This document shows positions 11,400-24,700 of a DNA stretch of 64,000 nucleotides, piece by piece. A program made the translations under genes and the position numbers. A model generated the notes under the pieces. The model made no database searches, was not told where the DNA came from, and saw only the letters and a program-made list of their open reading frames with translations. The stretch comes from Pectinophora gossypiella (Eukaryota > Arthropoda > Insecta > Lepidoptera > Gelechiidae): positions 6,140,786-6,204,785 of the forward strand of contig NC_065424.1 of NCBI RefSeq assembly GCF_024362695.1, given 5' to 3'. The stretch's first letter is position 1, and each line of letters starts with the position of its first letter.

Positions 11400-11890
11400 A
11401 CAGGGTGTTAGTGACATCGTAACGAATACTCAGAGGGATGATTCAGACCATGATTCTGAGTTAATATCAAGTGGAATTTTCCGTCGCAAAATTCATGTTA
11501 TTTTTTTAGTTTTTTTTTAATTAATTTCAATTCTATAGTTTTGCGATGGAAAATTCCACTTGATATTAACTCAGAATAATCAGCTGAATCATCCCTCTCA
11601 GTATTCGTTACGATGTCACTTACACCCCATACAAGTACATACAGTAGCCATACAAGTAGATATGGGTGTTAGTGACACTGTAACGAATACTGAAGGGGAT
11701 GATTTAGACCATGATTCTGAGTCGATATCAAGTGGAATTTCCTGTCGGAGAAGTCATGAAAATTTTAGAGCTTATTTAAATTATTTTCCGTTCCATACTT
11801 TTGCGACGGAAAATTCCACTTGATATCAACTCAGAATCATGGCCTGAATCATCCCTCAAAGTTTTCGTTACGATGTCACTAACACCCTGT
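11400..11890. repeat. MITE family 1, two palindromic units with spacer
   Basis: Two hairpin units, 11400-11629 and 11663-11890, each begin with gggtgttagtgacatcgtaa and end with its complement. The ~35-bp spacer (acaagtacatacagtagcc) recurs between units at other loci. Confidence 0.8.
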
Positions 11891-11907
11891 ATAATATTTA
11901 TTCAATG

Positions 11908-12391
11908 GGGCCGATTCCAGTAAACACCATCTAATTAAAAAGCCAGAGTGAACAGACACCTTCTGGGCGAGCTCGCTCCATTTTGGGCCTCGTCAATGCC
12001 TTCGGGCAAGTCTGGGGCCAAGAGCAAACCCATCAAAAGTAAAAAAATATATATTTTGTTATACCTGTCATTTTCTTATTCACCTAAAAAGGCACGGGTA
12101 ATCGACAGGCATACAATTTATGGAACCCACATCAATTTTAGGCAGAACTTTAAACAATAGTCTCTAAATTTTACATTGGTCAATAAACCCGACAGAATTA
12201 TGTCTCAAGCACACGTCGATCAGGTAGCATATTCAGCGAGATGCCTATTTGATTCACCCGGATTATTCAATCATTCACTTATTCACTTTAAAATTAACAG
12301 CTGTCAATCATCCGTCTTTCCTTTTCGGCGGATGAGAAAATGACAGGTATAACTTAAAATAAAATTATGAGGTGTCTGTAGGCATCAGGGT
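11908..12391. repeat. MITE family 2 copy with internal insert
   Basis: Both inverted termini are present. About 95 bp of unrelated sequence at 11941-12035 interrupts the left arm. Confidence 0.7.
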
Positions 12392-12461
12392 CAGTAAAAC
12401 GGTAAAATTTAACTTAAGAAGAAACGCTCAATGTGGTTTAAAAAGTGGCCTGTTTAGACCA

Positions 12462-12592
12462 GTACAGTCTGCACGGTGCGAATTATATCGACCAATACGC
12501 TTCCACCAATAGACGCCGCGAATGCTATCTACGTAGATAGACGTCGTACGGCTATTGGTCGCGCCGCGGTTACCGTGCAGACCCTGCTGCTG
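12462..12592. repeat. Palindromic MITE family 7 next to the LIG1 stop codon
   Basis: Termini gtctgcacggt and accgtgcagac, with a central tctacgtaga palindrome and inverted attggtcg/cgaccaat words. A longer copy lies at 40901-41063. It begins 11 bases past the LIG1 stop and so probably forms part of the LIG1 3' UTR. Confidence 0.75.
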
Positions 12593-12602
12593 TAGAGACG
12601 GT

Positions 12603-12735
12603 TCAATAAAAGTCGTCAAGGTTGGTAATTTTAGTACCAGTGTTCTTGACCTGGTCCTGCGCGAGGTACATGGACGCTATCTGCTGCGCAGTCGTCGCCT
12701 CCTCCGGCGTCTTGTCGTCACGAACACGTATGAAT
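12603..12735 (-). CDS. LIG1: LIG1 exon 17: C-terminus
   Basis: Codons 873-916 plus TGA (12603-12605): RFIRVRDDKTPEEATTAQQI and ASMYLAQDQVKN, ending NLDDFY. Acceptor ttcttcacag. Confidence 0.93.
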
Positions 12736-15700
12736 CTGTGAAGAAATAGGGTTGAGGTTGGTAGAAATTGGTTTGTCGTACAGCGTAAAAAGAAGGCCGT
12801 ATTTCGTCGTCACTGCATCAATCAATCAATCAAATCAATTTATTTGCAAGAACACATAGAATACAAAAAAGGTGGTAAAATAGTTCAAATAACAATGTTG
12901 TGATGTGTTCGGCCTGCATGCACCGGGTGAGCCTTCAGCGCTCCCCATTTGTCCGGCCAAGTAGTTAATGCCATCTGCGGCAAATCTACAATAAGTAAAA
13001 AAAAAAAAAAAAGCCTGCATGCAAGCGTACAAATATACATAAAAAATAAAGAAATGGTACATTGAAAAGAAAATTATTGAAAATATACTTATTATAAAAA
13101 AAATCTCATCACCATCATCATTTCATCTCATCTTGGTATTCTTAAAACAATATACATTGTAGATTGTCACGGATAAGCGCCATCTAGCGTACATTCCGTG
13201 AACCAACTTACGACATCGTACTAATTGGTTCAGAGCATGTACGCTAGATGGCGTTTGTCTTTGCTCGTCACCGTTACGTGTGCTGATTCCCGTACACACC
13301 ATCTAATTTTATTTTAAGTTATACTTGGTCATTATCTTATCCAAAAGGAAAGGGACGAGTAATCGACAGGCATAAAATTTATAGTAAACAAGTCAATTTT
13401 TGGGCAGAAATTTAAAAACTGCTCCCAAAATTTTATATTGGCCAATGACCCGACAGAATTAAGTTGACAGCACATGTGAAAATCAGCGGGATTGCTATCT
13501 TATTCGCCCGGGTTGTTTATTCATTTTAAAATTATCAGTTGTCAATCTCATCTTACTTTCGGACAATCAGGTGACTAGTAAGATGATTCGTGCTTCGGAA
13601 GGTACGTTAAGCCGTTGGTCCCGGTTACTACATACTGATATAAGTAGTCATTACATGAGCCATGTCAGGGGCCTTTGGCGACTCAATAGTAACCCTGACA
13701 CCAGGGTTGATGAGGTTGGTACTCCACCTCACAACCTACACGATAGAAGAAGTTGTCAGTCATCCGTCCCTTTCTTTTTCGGCGGAAAAGAAAATGACGG
13801 GTTTAACTTAAAATAAAATTAGGAGGTGTCTGCAGGAATCGGGGTCATTGTTCCTAGGAACTACAAACTGACCTGGGGAACCTTAAGGAGATGCCCTTGT
13901 CGGGGTCCACCAGCCCGATGGCGGCGCGGTGCGCGGGCGACAGCGACAGGTCTGCGCAGCGCACCTCCCACACGCGCGCCGGCTCGAACCACACGTCCGG
14001 CGTGTGCGACGCGTCGAACCTGCGGGCACGTCGCCATATTACCTCGCCAATATATACAGGCTGTTAGTCACATCGTAACGAATACTGAGGGGGATGATTC
14101 AGACCATGATTCTGCGTTGATATCAAGTGGAATTTTCCGTCGCAAAAATCATGTATGTTTTTGTAATTAAAACACATAATAACGGGTTCTTACCGCGTTT
14201 AAAATAGGGATATGAGACTAATAACCTCGATAACCGCGTAAACTTAAAACAATGTATGTATATTTTGTGTATTTTTTCAAATTATTTTCATTTCCATACT
14301 TTTGCGATGAGAAATTCCACTTGATATTAACTCAGAATAATGAGCTGAATCATCCCTATCAGTATTCGTTACGACGTCACTTACACCCTGTTCAAGTACA
14401 TACAAGTAGCCATACAAGCAGATAGGGTGTGTGACATCGTAATAAGTACTGAGGGGGATGATTTAGACTATGATTCAGAGTTGATATCAAACGGATTTTC
14501 CGGTCGGATCAAAGCCAGTAATTAGATAGTTTCCTAGGTCAAAGATATATGAAATTCTGATTACTAAATAAAGACAGATTATAGGGGACAGGGGCCTTCC
14601 ACTCCCTGATCTGATCTTTGACATTTGCGCATATACAAGTAAGTGCGCAATGCAAACAAATGTCAAATAGCAATATTGCTTTCTTAGATGAATTGCTTTG
14701 ATGTGGCCATTTTAACCCCCCTGATCTTTGGATCTCCCCTCATATTATTTATGAATATTTATAAAAAATGTCATAATAAGAGCAAAATTTTGTCACGTTT
14801 TTCTTTGATGTCACAGGATGCATTTTACATATTACATACTAATTTCGTGTTTTGACGTTTAGTAAAAGTAACTGATTTGACTGAAGTAACTGATTGGATT
14901 GGAGGAGCTCGGTGGCGCAGCGGTAAACGCGCTCGGTCTGCGATTGTCGAAGTTAAGCAACTTTCGCAAAGGCCGGTCATAGGATGGGTGACCACAAACA
15001 AAAGTTTTCATCTCGAGCTCCTCCGTGCTTCGGAAGGCACGTTAAGCCGTTGGTCCCGGCTGTATTAGCAGTCGTTAATAACCATCAATCCGCACTGGGC
15101 CCGCGTGATGGTGTAAGGCCCGATCTCCCTATCAATCCATAGGGGAGGCCCGTGCCCCAGCAGTGGGGACGTTAATGGGCTGATGATGATGAACTGATTG
15201 GAAACTAGCCTATCGTAACATCTTACCTATAATAAGACTTGGGCCCAGATACGATGTGCGGTTCCAACTCTTCAGCCCTGGCCTTCAGCCCCTCATCTGT
15301 GAACCCCGTGCCGATCTTGCAAAGCGCTTGGTATTCTTCGCCGCTACCTAAAAAAAAACATAACATAGCCTATATCGCTAGTATGAATGACGAATTCGAC
15401 TTTTTTATGCTCCCTCATTGGAGCAGCGTGGTGGAGTATGCTGCCATACCCTCTCCGGTTGATTGAGAGGCCTGTGCCCAGCAGTGGGACATATATAGCC
15501 TATTTATGTTATGTTATGTATGCTCCCTCAATCAGCGCTTATCGCCATCGACCCACTAGGGTCGATTAATTCTTTCAAATATTTTTCCTCAGACGACGCC
15601 CTGAGCCGAGGTTCGCGCCTAACTCCCTCAGGCCTGTTGTCTTAAACGTTGTACCGGGTGAGAGCCTTCAGCGCTCCCCATTTATCCGGCCAAGTAGTTA

Positions 15701-18700
15701 ATGCCATCTGCGGCAAATCTACAATAAGTCACGTCAAAAAAAAGAGTTTATTATGAGTTTGCAGCCTCCGTGGTGTGTGTCGTGGTAGCCCAGTTTGATA
15801 ACTCTTCACTCTCACGTCGAGGTCGCAGTTTCGAATTCCAGCATGGGCCTAAACCAATGATTTACGATCTAAAGTATTTCAAATTCATTATTGGATCATA
15901 AATGATTGTCACGTGCTCAGCAGTGAAGGACAACATCGTGAGGAAACCCACATTCCCGAGAAATGCACTTTCGGAGGTATGTGACCTAACCTGGAAAAGG
16001 TCAGACAAGCAGTCGCTTCTGTAAAAAGCCGGACATGTCAAATCTTTAGGTTGCGTAAGCGGACTCTGTGAAAAACGGGATAATGCTAGGGAGATGATTA
16101 GGACTCCTGTTCTCCGCCTCTGAGTAGTTCAGGGTTCATCATCATCATCATCTCTCTAGTATTATCCCGTTATTCACAGGGTGCACTCATCATCATCATC
16201 AACAGCCTATATACGTCCCACTGCTGGGCACAGGCCTCCCCTCAATCAACCGGAGGGGGTATGGAGCATACTCCACCACGCTGCTCCAATGCGGGTTGGT
16301 GGAGGTGTTTTTACGGCTAATAGCCGGGACCAACGGCTTAACGTGCCCTCCGAAGCACGGAATCATCTTACTTTTTCGGACAATCAGGTGATTCAAGCCT
16401 GAAAAGTCCTTACCAAACAAAGGACAGTCTCACAAAGTGATTTCGACCATGTCCCCATCGGGAATCGAACCCGGACCTCCAGGTCGTGAGCCTAACGCTC
16501 TAACCACTAACTAGACCACGGAGGCTGTTAAAGTTCAGGGTTATTGACCCCAAATGGCGCTACCCGATCCCTGGGTATAAAGTATGTGTTATGTTACCGT
16601 CGCAGCACGCTAGCAGGAACCCGCCGTAGACCCCAGTCCGCTTGCCGCGGCCGAGGTACGCCCCGATCACCACCGCGTCTATACTGTCGCCCACGCCCTC
16701 CAGGTAGTCTTTCTTTAGCTGGGAATGCAAAATCAGAAATAATTACTCAAATTCAAAAATATCTTTATTCATTAGGTAACATAGTTACATTTTGAATCGT
16801 CAATTTTTACATAACGAACGTCTCATCCGCCTAAAACTACTGCAGCTTCTCACAACCTGTATAGCCGGGGAAAAGAAGCTGCAAGAAAAACCTCGGCACA
16901 GGGCCTAGACGTTCTTTAAAAAAAATAAACATAAAATAGTGTTATACAATTGAGTTATTTAGCTGCCTAATATCAGTTCTCAGACAGTTAATCCCATGCA
17001 TTCATATCTTCTAAATAATCACTAACTTTATAATAATTTTTTTGTAAAGTTTTTGTTTAACTACTGTTTTAAAACAGTTGAAAGGCAAATTCTGAATGTC
17101 AATGGGAATCTTTTTGTAAAAACGTATACATTGCCCCTTAAAAGATTTAGTATTAGTAATCTTATGTAATCGACTGACTTGTAAAGCAAGTTTATTTTTA
17201 TTCCGCGTATTAACAATGTGCCGATCGCTATTTTTTGCAAATAATCCTATATTTAATGAAGAGCTTTCCAGGCTCTCTCTTTTCTGTGTTCTGTGACTTT
17301 ACAAACCCTTACCTTAAGCCAGTTATGCGAGCGGCGTGCGATGTCATATCTGGAGTTCTCCCCTTGCAGCATCTTCACCATGAGCCCCTCACAGGAGCCC
17401 TTGATGGACTCGTCCAAGAACTGCTGTACTTCTTCCATCGACGTGCAGTCTCTGGACGTCGCGAACTGCCATTCACCTGTTTTGATAAAGGTATCATCAT
17501 CCTCCTGCCCTGACGGCCTCTGTGGTCCGATGGTTGAGCGATGTGCTCACGACCCAGAGGTCCCGGGTTCGATTCCCGGTGGGGACATATCACAAAAATC
17601 ACTCTGTGAGGGCCCTGGTTTGATTAGGACATTGCAGGCTGATCACCTGATTGTCCAAAAAGTAAGATGATCCGTGCTTTTCGGATAAGCCGTTGGTCCG
17701 TAGTAAGTACGTAGTCGTTACATGAGTCATGTCAGGGGCGTATGACGGCTCAATAATAACCCTGACACCAGGGTTGAGGGGGTTGGTAATCCACCTCACA
17801 ACCCACACGATAGAAGAAGAACTATCGATAAAACATCGAAAGTGGCCTATCGATTAGCAACACAAGTACTATTATTAGATTTCGTTGCGTTGGTTACTTG
17901 TAGCTCAACCTAACCCTTTGCAGATCGTGGGCGTGAGTCTATCTGTCTCCACATCGGCGAACCCCTTACAAATTGCGTAACCATAAAAACGTCATGGCGA
18001 CCTCCACCACCACCTCACAACCCACACGATAGAAGAAGAATGTGACTTACCTTCGACCTCGTGGAAGTGCTCCTTCAACAGAGCCCGTCTCTCGGCCAGC
18101 GGCTGCCGCACCAGCGCGCGCCCGTTGAGGTACAGCAGGTCGAACACAAACACACACACTTGCACTTTGATGTCCGCTTCGTTCGCGTCCTTGCGTTTAC
18201 GGGTTGATAGGATCTGTGAACAACAAATCCGATCAAGTTGCGACTCCGACTCGCGCATCGAGTAAATATTAAGGTGATTCGTTTCAGTCAGCTCATAAAA
18301 AATCTCTTTTGAAATTGTCACCGCATTCTATCTATTACGCTTGTCAAGCACTCAAAGCCTTTAGAGAAAAAAGACCTATCACGCACACAAACTAACATTG
18401 ACACCTCTACACGCTCAGCAAGTACACTGTAATCTGCACCACTACAAATGTAGAATTGATCAAAATTGAGGGTCTGAAATATGGTACTTCTCGTATTCTG
18501 ACCCAAAATCTTTGTTAGTTTGCGAAAATAGTACACCTAAATACTACTATTTACGGTTTTAAAACAATATTCAGGCTCAGGGCGTCGTCTGAGAGGAAAA
18601 ATATTTGAAAGAATTAATCGACCCTAGTGGGTCGATGGCGATAAGCGCTGATTGAGGGAAGTCGTCGACCACGCCGGCGGGGTCGGTATCGGGATCCTGA

Positions 18701-21700
18701 AGTGTTTGGTGTGTACAAAGCATTCGTTAGCGTCTACCACATACCTGGAAGGGCAGTATCTGTTTCTTCTCGACATCGTATGCCACAGCCTCTGTGTCGA
18801 GCACGCAGCTATGCACCCCCGGCTTCAGCAGGGTGGGCAGACGCCTCAGTATGTCCGGGTACTTGCTCGTGTTGTTCTCCTGGTTGCGGCTGAATACAGC
18901 TGCATTGCTGTTTCAAATGAGGTTATATTTTTTTAAATAAAATCTAAAAAAAGATAGTGTTAAAACCTAGATGACCCGGAACTTCGTTTCACCCAGTGGG
19001 CTACCTATAGTTACTCTTCGCGGAGAATGGATAGCTTCTTGCTAAAAACACCCTTTCATCGTACCAGGACCTTTGAAGGAAGTTTTAGACATCAGGCGTC
19101 CAAATGTTGGAATGACTTACCACCTCCTCTCAGACGCTCTGTTTGTAAATCGACTTAAAGGTTTGCTTGTGGAGAAACAACGGGCGTCCTGGTGGTAAAG
19201 CATCCTGTTTCCCAATATTATAATTATGTACTGATACTTTTGTTATTCACCTTACGTATTATCTTTATTGTTATAATTGTGCTGTTGCAGTGTTATTACC
19301 TATTCTCTATTAATATTTATGCATACCTAATATATAATTGTTCAAATATATTTTGTTTATATATGTAACTCTATCTGATAGATACCTACATTGCTTATTT
19401 GCGCTATGAGTCATGTCAGCTTCGCGGGATCCAACAGACGGAAAATTAAGGAGCGACTGAAAAACAGCGTCTGTTTCTTCGGAAATAGACACAATGCTGA
19501 GTTCGTGTCCTATTCACTGCTGTGCCACATTATGTACTGAGTTTTAAAAATTGTTTTATGATATTTTGTTGTTTTTACTCTGTTTGTAACACTTCGTATG
19601 TAATGTGTCACAATTTGTTGAATAAACATTTTCTCTCTCTCTCTCTCTCTCTCTCACCCTTTTCCACTTGATATCAACTCAGAATCATGGTCTGAATCAT
19701 CTATCACAGTATTCGTTACGGTGTCACTAACACCTTATCTACTTGTATGTAGTTGTACAGTGTGTTAGTGACATCGTAACAAATACTGAGGGGGATGATT
19801 ATGATTCAGCTCATTATTCTGAGTTCATATCAAGTGGAATTTTCCAGCGAAAAAGTAAAGAATTGAAAATAATTAAAACAAAAAAATGTATAGCTGGAAA
19901 CCCATTGACTGACTGTCTGACATAGTTGTTCTCCCAGGAGCGTCGGGGGGTAAAAATGATGTATGGAGGTGTGAACACAAAGTCCAGGGGAGTATAGGAA
20001 AACTTCCAGATTTTGACAAGCTGCTCTGCATCATGGAGACACCCTACGGCCTGGCCAAACTATGACACCTCGATCATTTTTCTTCAACGAAAAATAAATA
20101 CGTATTTCATTTTTAGTCAAATTCAATCGTCGGTGATAAAAAATCAAAATGGCGGAAATACAAGATGGCTGCCATACAATTTTTTTTCAAGAAACAGCCC
20201 CAGTGTAAGATTTATGTACGGGATGTTTGATTGGGACATCATAACGTTCGGGATGTGCTTCTGTTGTTTACCTGAAGTCTGGTGTGTCGTTGTCAGGTAC
20301 AGCTGGGACGTGGATCTGAGCGCGTTCTCCGTCGTACTTCCACTCGCATGTGAACTCTTGGTTCTCAAATCTGCCGAATATAACACAAGATCACACCTCA
20401 TCATCCCCCTAGCGTTATCCCGTTTTTTTTTCACGACTTGAACGAATCACGAATGAAGTCCCGTGCTTCCGAAGGCACGTTAGCCGTTGGTCCCGGTTAC
20501 TATTTACTGATTTAAGTGAATAATCGTTACATGAGCCATGTCAGGGGCATTTAGCGGCTCAATCATAACCCTGACACCAGGGTTCATGAGGCTGGTATTC
20601 CACCTCACGACCCACACAATAAGAAGTCCCGTATATATGCTGACCTGTTGAACACCTCGTGTAGTCCTTTGGTGGGATGTGCCAACATGGGCTTGAGCGG
20701 TATTCCGGGCGTCAGCCGGCAGTGTTGCTGCAACTGCTGCACCCCGTGTTGCAGCAACGCCGGCACCAGCAGCTCGTAGTTCGGACATTCGCAGTATGTC
20801 GTCTTTATTATCAGAGCTTGTTCGTCTATTTTTGCCTGGAAAGTTCAAATTCAAATATACTTTATTGCAATTAAAACACATAATAACGGGTTCTTACCGC
20901 GTTTAAATGGGGATATGAGACTCCCGATATTTCGACACTGTTGCAAGTGCCATGATCACGGGATGACTGATGAGATTGGAGTGGAGTAGGTAGATCCATA
21001 ATTTTCTACGGGCAGACATATCTGTCTACCCTCTTTCTTTGCCGCTTGTTTATGTTTTTGATATCGGAATGTTCGTACTTTATTGCACCAAAAACTTTAT
21101 CGTAATAGCTTTTTTGACGAGACTTATTGTCGATAGTTGCTTCATTAAGCTATCTTACTTATATTAGTTTCATCCTTGTTGGTTTTTTTTTTAATATTGA
21201 TGTTTTTAATGTATTAATTGGTTTAAGTATGGTGCTAATTCCTGTAAATACCATCTAATTTTATTTTAAGTTATATCTGTCATTTTCTTATCCGCCGAAA
21301 AGGAAAGGGACGGGTAATCGACAAGCATAAAATTTATGGAACACACGTCAATTTTAAGCACAAATCTAAACCAACCGTCTAAAAATTTTACATCCGTCAA
21401 TAACCCGACAAAGTTAAGTAGACAGCACGTCAAACGGAATGCATACCAGCGACGTACCTTTTGATTCGCCCGGGTTATTCATTCATTTACTCATTCTTCC
21501 TAAAATTAAGAGCTGTGAATCATCCGTCCCTTTCCTTTTCGACGGATACGAAAATGACGGATATAACCTAAAATAAAATTAGGCGGTGTCTGCAGGAATC
21601 GGGGCCTATGTATTGTTTATCTTAAGTTCTGTCCTATCTACTATTTTGTAATGCTGTGTACAGTATTTTTTGGATTGTAGACTAGTTCAAAACCTGTTTC

Positions 21701-24700
21701 GAGTTATGTTATACATGTGTTGTTTACAATCTGTCTGTGTATCTGTCCTTTTTAATAAAATAAAATAAAATAATGATTTGCCGCAAATGGCATTAAATAC
21801 TTGGCCGGACAAAAGTCGTAATAGCACATACCGGATACTGCATACAAAACACCTCGGTTTACACGGACATTACACATTGACGTTATCGTACACGCACATC
21901 TGTGTGTGTGACGTCTGACGCCCATACGATTGAAGACTAAAGTAAGACCGAGGGGATGAGGTAAACATAGCTCAGCTGGTGGGGAGCGGGAGAGTTACCG
22001 TTCTGTAGGTGAGGTATTATTGTGTGAAGACACACATCACTAATTTAAGAGCCTCGTTCTTGTCGGCGTAGCATTATCCATGCTACTTTTTTAGGGAAAA
22101 ATAGGACAGTGGGTTCCCTCTTGTCTTCCGCCCCGTAGTACTCTGTCTGACGCGAGCGGGATGGCGCCCAGAGTAGTCTATTCCAAAGTCGTACTAGGAC
22201 TCCTGTCCTCCGCCTCTGAATAGTACTGACAGTTACTGCTGCCCTCTGTCAGGTTCCAGGTTACAGTCTCTGTGGCTTGCCCTTTCCATGCATTGCCGTA
22301 CCGATGAACCAATTTGCAAAAAAAAAATACCCACGAGGCTAATAATTTTAATTTACTTTGCAAGGCTATTTTTTTTTTAATTTTAGGTAAAGATTTACTT
22401 GCAGTTTTAATTATTTTTACGTGCAGTCATGAGCAATATAATGTACTCACTTTAGGACTCTGTCGCACTAACATATTTGACATTTAGTGAGACTTACAGT
22501 TCAATTTGACAAAAAAGTTAATGTGACATGGTACCAAAGTGTATACATATTAATGCTCGTGACCGTACTCACATTAGTCAGTAATTCGCTCAGTGATTAT
22601 TTTGTGTGAAAAAATATAAAATGTTGAAGATTACTACGAGTCATTTTCATTTTAACTCCAACACCCTACATGTCATTATCATCATGTCGTCCAAACCGTA
22701 TCCGGCGACGGCGTTTCCTAAATATCCATCCCAGGTCGTTGTTGTGGTGGGCTCTGATGTGGCCGGCGAAACCGAACTTCGACTTGAAGGTCCGGTCACA
22801 CGGCACACAATAAAGCTGGCCTGACGAATTGAGTGTGTAGTTACCCTACATGTATGTATGTAAGAAACGGCAGTTCAAAGTCCCTACAATAATACCTTGA
22901 GCTGTTCAGCAGACAATCCCTTGGAAGCGTCTAACGTCTCGACGCCGTTGGGTCCAGGAGGCGTCAGCGTCGTGGCCACCGCCAGCGCTTGGAGCACAGA
23001 TTGCTCCGCCAGGCCGATACGAAGCTTGCCTTCCAGCGACCTGGGCATACAGGAAGATAGATTAGATCGAATCGATCGATCGATTATGTTAATCAAATTA
23101 GATGGTCGAATTATATTAACAAAATAGAAACAGTCTATAAGGTATAATGTACGGTCACGAGTACTAATATGTATACACCTTGAAACCATGTCACATTAAC
23201 TTTTTTGACAAATTAAACCGTAAGTCTCGTTAAATGTCAGGCTTTTCGGCGGGAAACGGGAACGGGACAGTTGCTTTCTTCATTGAGTAATCTAAATAAT
23301 TAATACGAAGTGGTGTTTTGTGGTTAATGATCGCATTAAGTTAGTCGGAAGACATTCGCGAGTGTTATTATATTGGAGTATTCAATAAACAAAGTGTATC
23401 TGCCTATTTTCGCTTCGTGCCGGGAAGCCGCTTCATAACTCAAAAGTTTATGCGGACTTTTGAGTTAATTCGTTTGGGGTTCGGAGTAGGAGTCTACTCC
23501 GAGGGTGGGGGCTTAGGTTTCATCATCATCACCTTTCATCATTTCATTAATCATCAAGAAAAAAAATACGTCAGACGTGGCTGTATGGGCATAGTTCCCT
23601 TTGCCTTACCCTTCGGGGAAAACCAAAACAAAAAAAAATCGTTAAATGTCAAATATGATAGTGCGACAGGGTTCTTAAGTGGGCACATGATATTGCTCAT
23701 GACTGTACAAGGTATTAGTGACATCGTAACGAAAATTTTGTGGGATGATTCAGACCATGATTCTGAATTGATATTAAGTGGAATTTTCTGTTGCAAAAGT
23801 ACCTATGCAACTGAAAATAAATAAAAAAAGACACAACATTTTCTTGAATTTTCAGTCAGAAAATTCTATTTCATATCAACTCAGATACATGGTCTGAATC
23901 ACCCCCAAAGTTTTCGTTACGGTGTTCAGACTATGATTCTGCGTTGATATCAAGTGGAATTTCCTGTCGGAAAATTCATGAATTTTTTTGTGTATTTTTA
24001 AATTATTTTTTTTAGTTCCATATTGCGACGTAAAATTCTACTTGATATCAAATCAGAATTATGCTCTATCATCCCTCAAAGTTTTCGTTACGATGTCACT
24101 TACACCCTGCATATGGACATAACAATGTGTAAGAGTTAGGGTGAGACTGCCCTCAAGATCATGCTCAAGTCCCTGTTTTTATATAAGAACTGTCACATTG
24201 ACATGATTGATGAGTTTTCTTTGTACCGACTTCAAAAAAGGAGGAGGTTCTCAATTCTTTAATATTTTTTTTTATTAAATATCATAATAATGACTGAATG
24301 TATTATTTTATTTCACACCATACTTCTAGTAATAATGTGAACATAAACTGTGTTAGTACCTATCCTACTCACACATGACACATACATTGGAACTGCCAAG
24401 TTGATAATCAGAAATCAGAATCATTTATTCAACGTAATTATCATGGATAAACTTGTTGAAGGTCAATATAACATTTTTGAATTTACGTCATTTCGCAAGG
24501 TGTTATGGCTGAGGAGAAGAAATGACAAGAAACTGCAACAGCAACACATCTTTTAAAAACCAATGAGGAAATACATTACAAGTTATTTAATAACTAGAGG
24601 AACACATTCAATACCAGACATTTTTATCATTTGGGTAATCATTAATCTTGTAATAAGCTTTTTACATAAAGTAAGCTTCACATGAGCTTTAAATTTATTG

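Noticed and set aside
23417..23824. Open frame starting MPGSRFITQK, also at 31747-31424
   Set aside because: Lies within the poly(A) retroposon and runs past its end; shared because the copies are nearly identical. Kept as part of the element, not as a gene.
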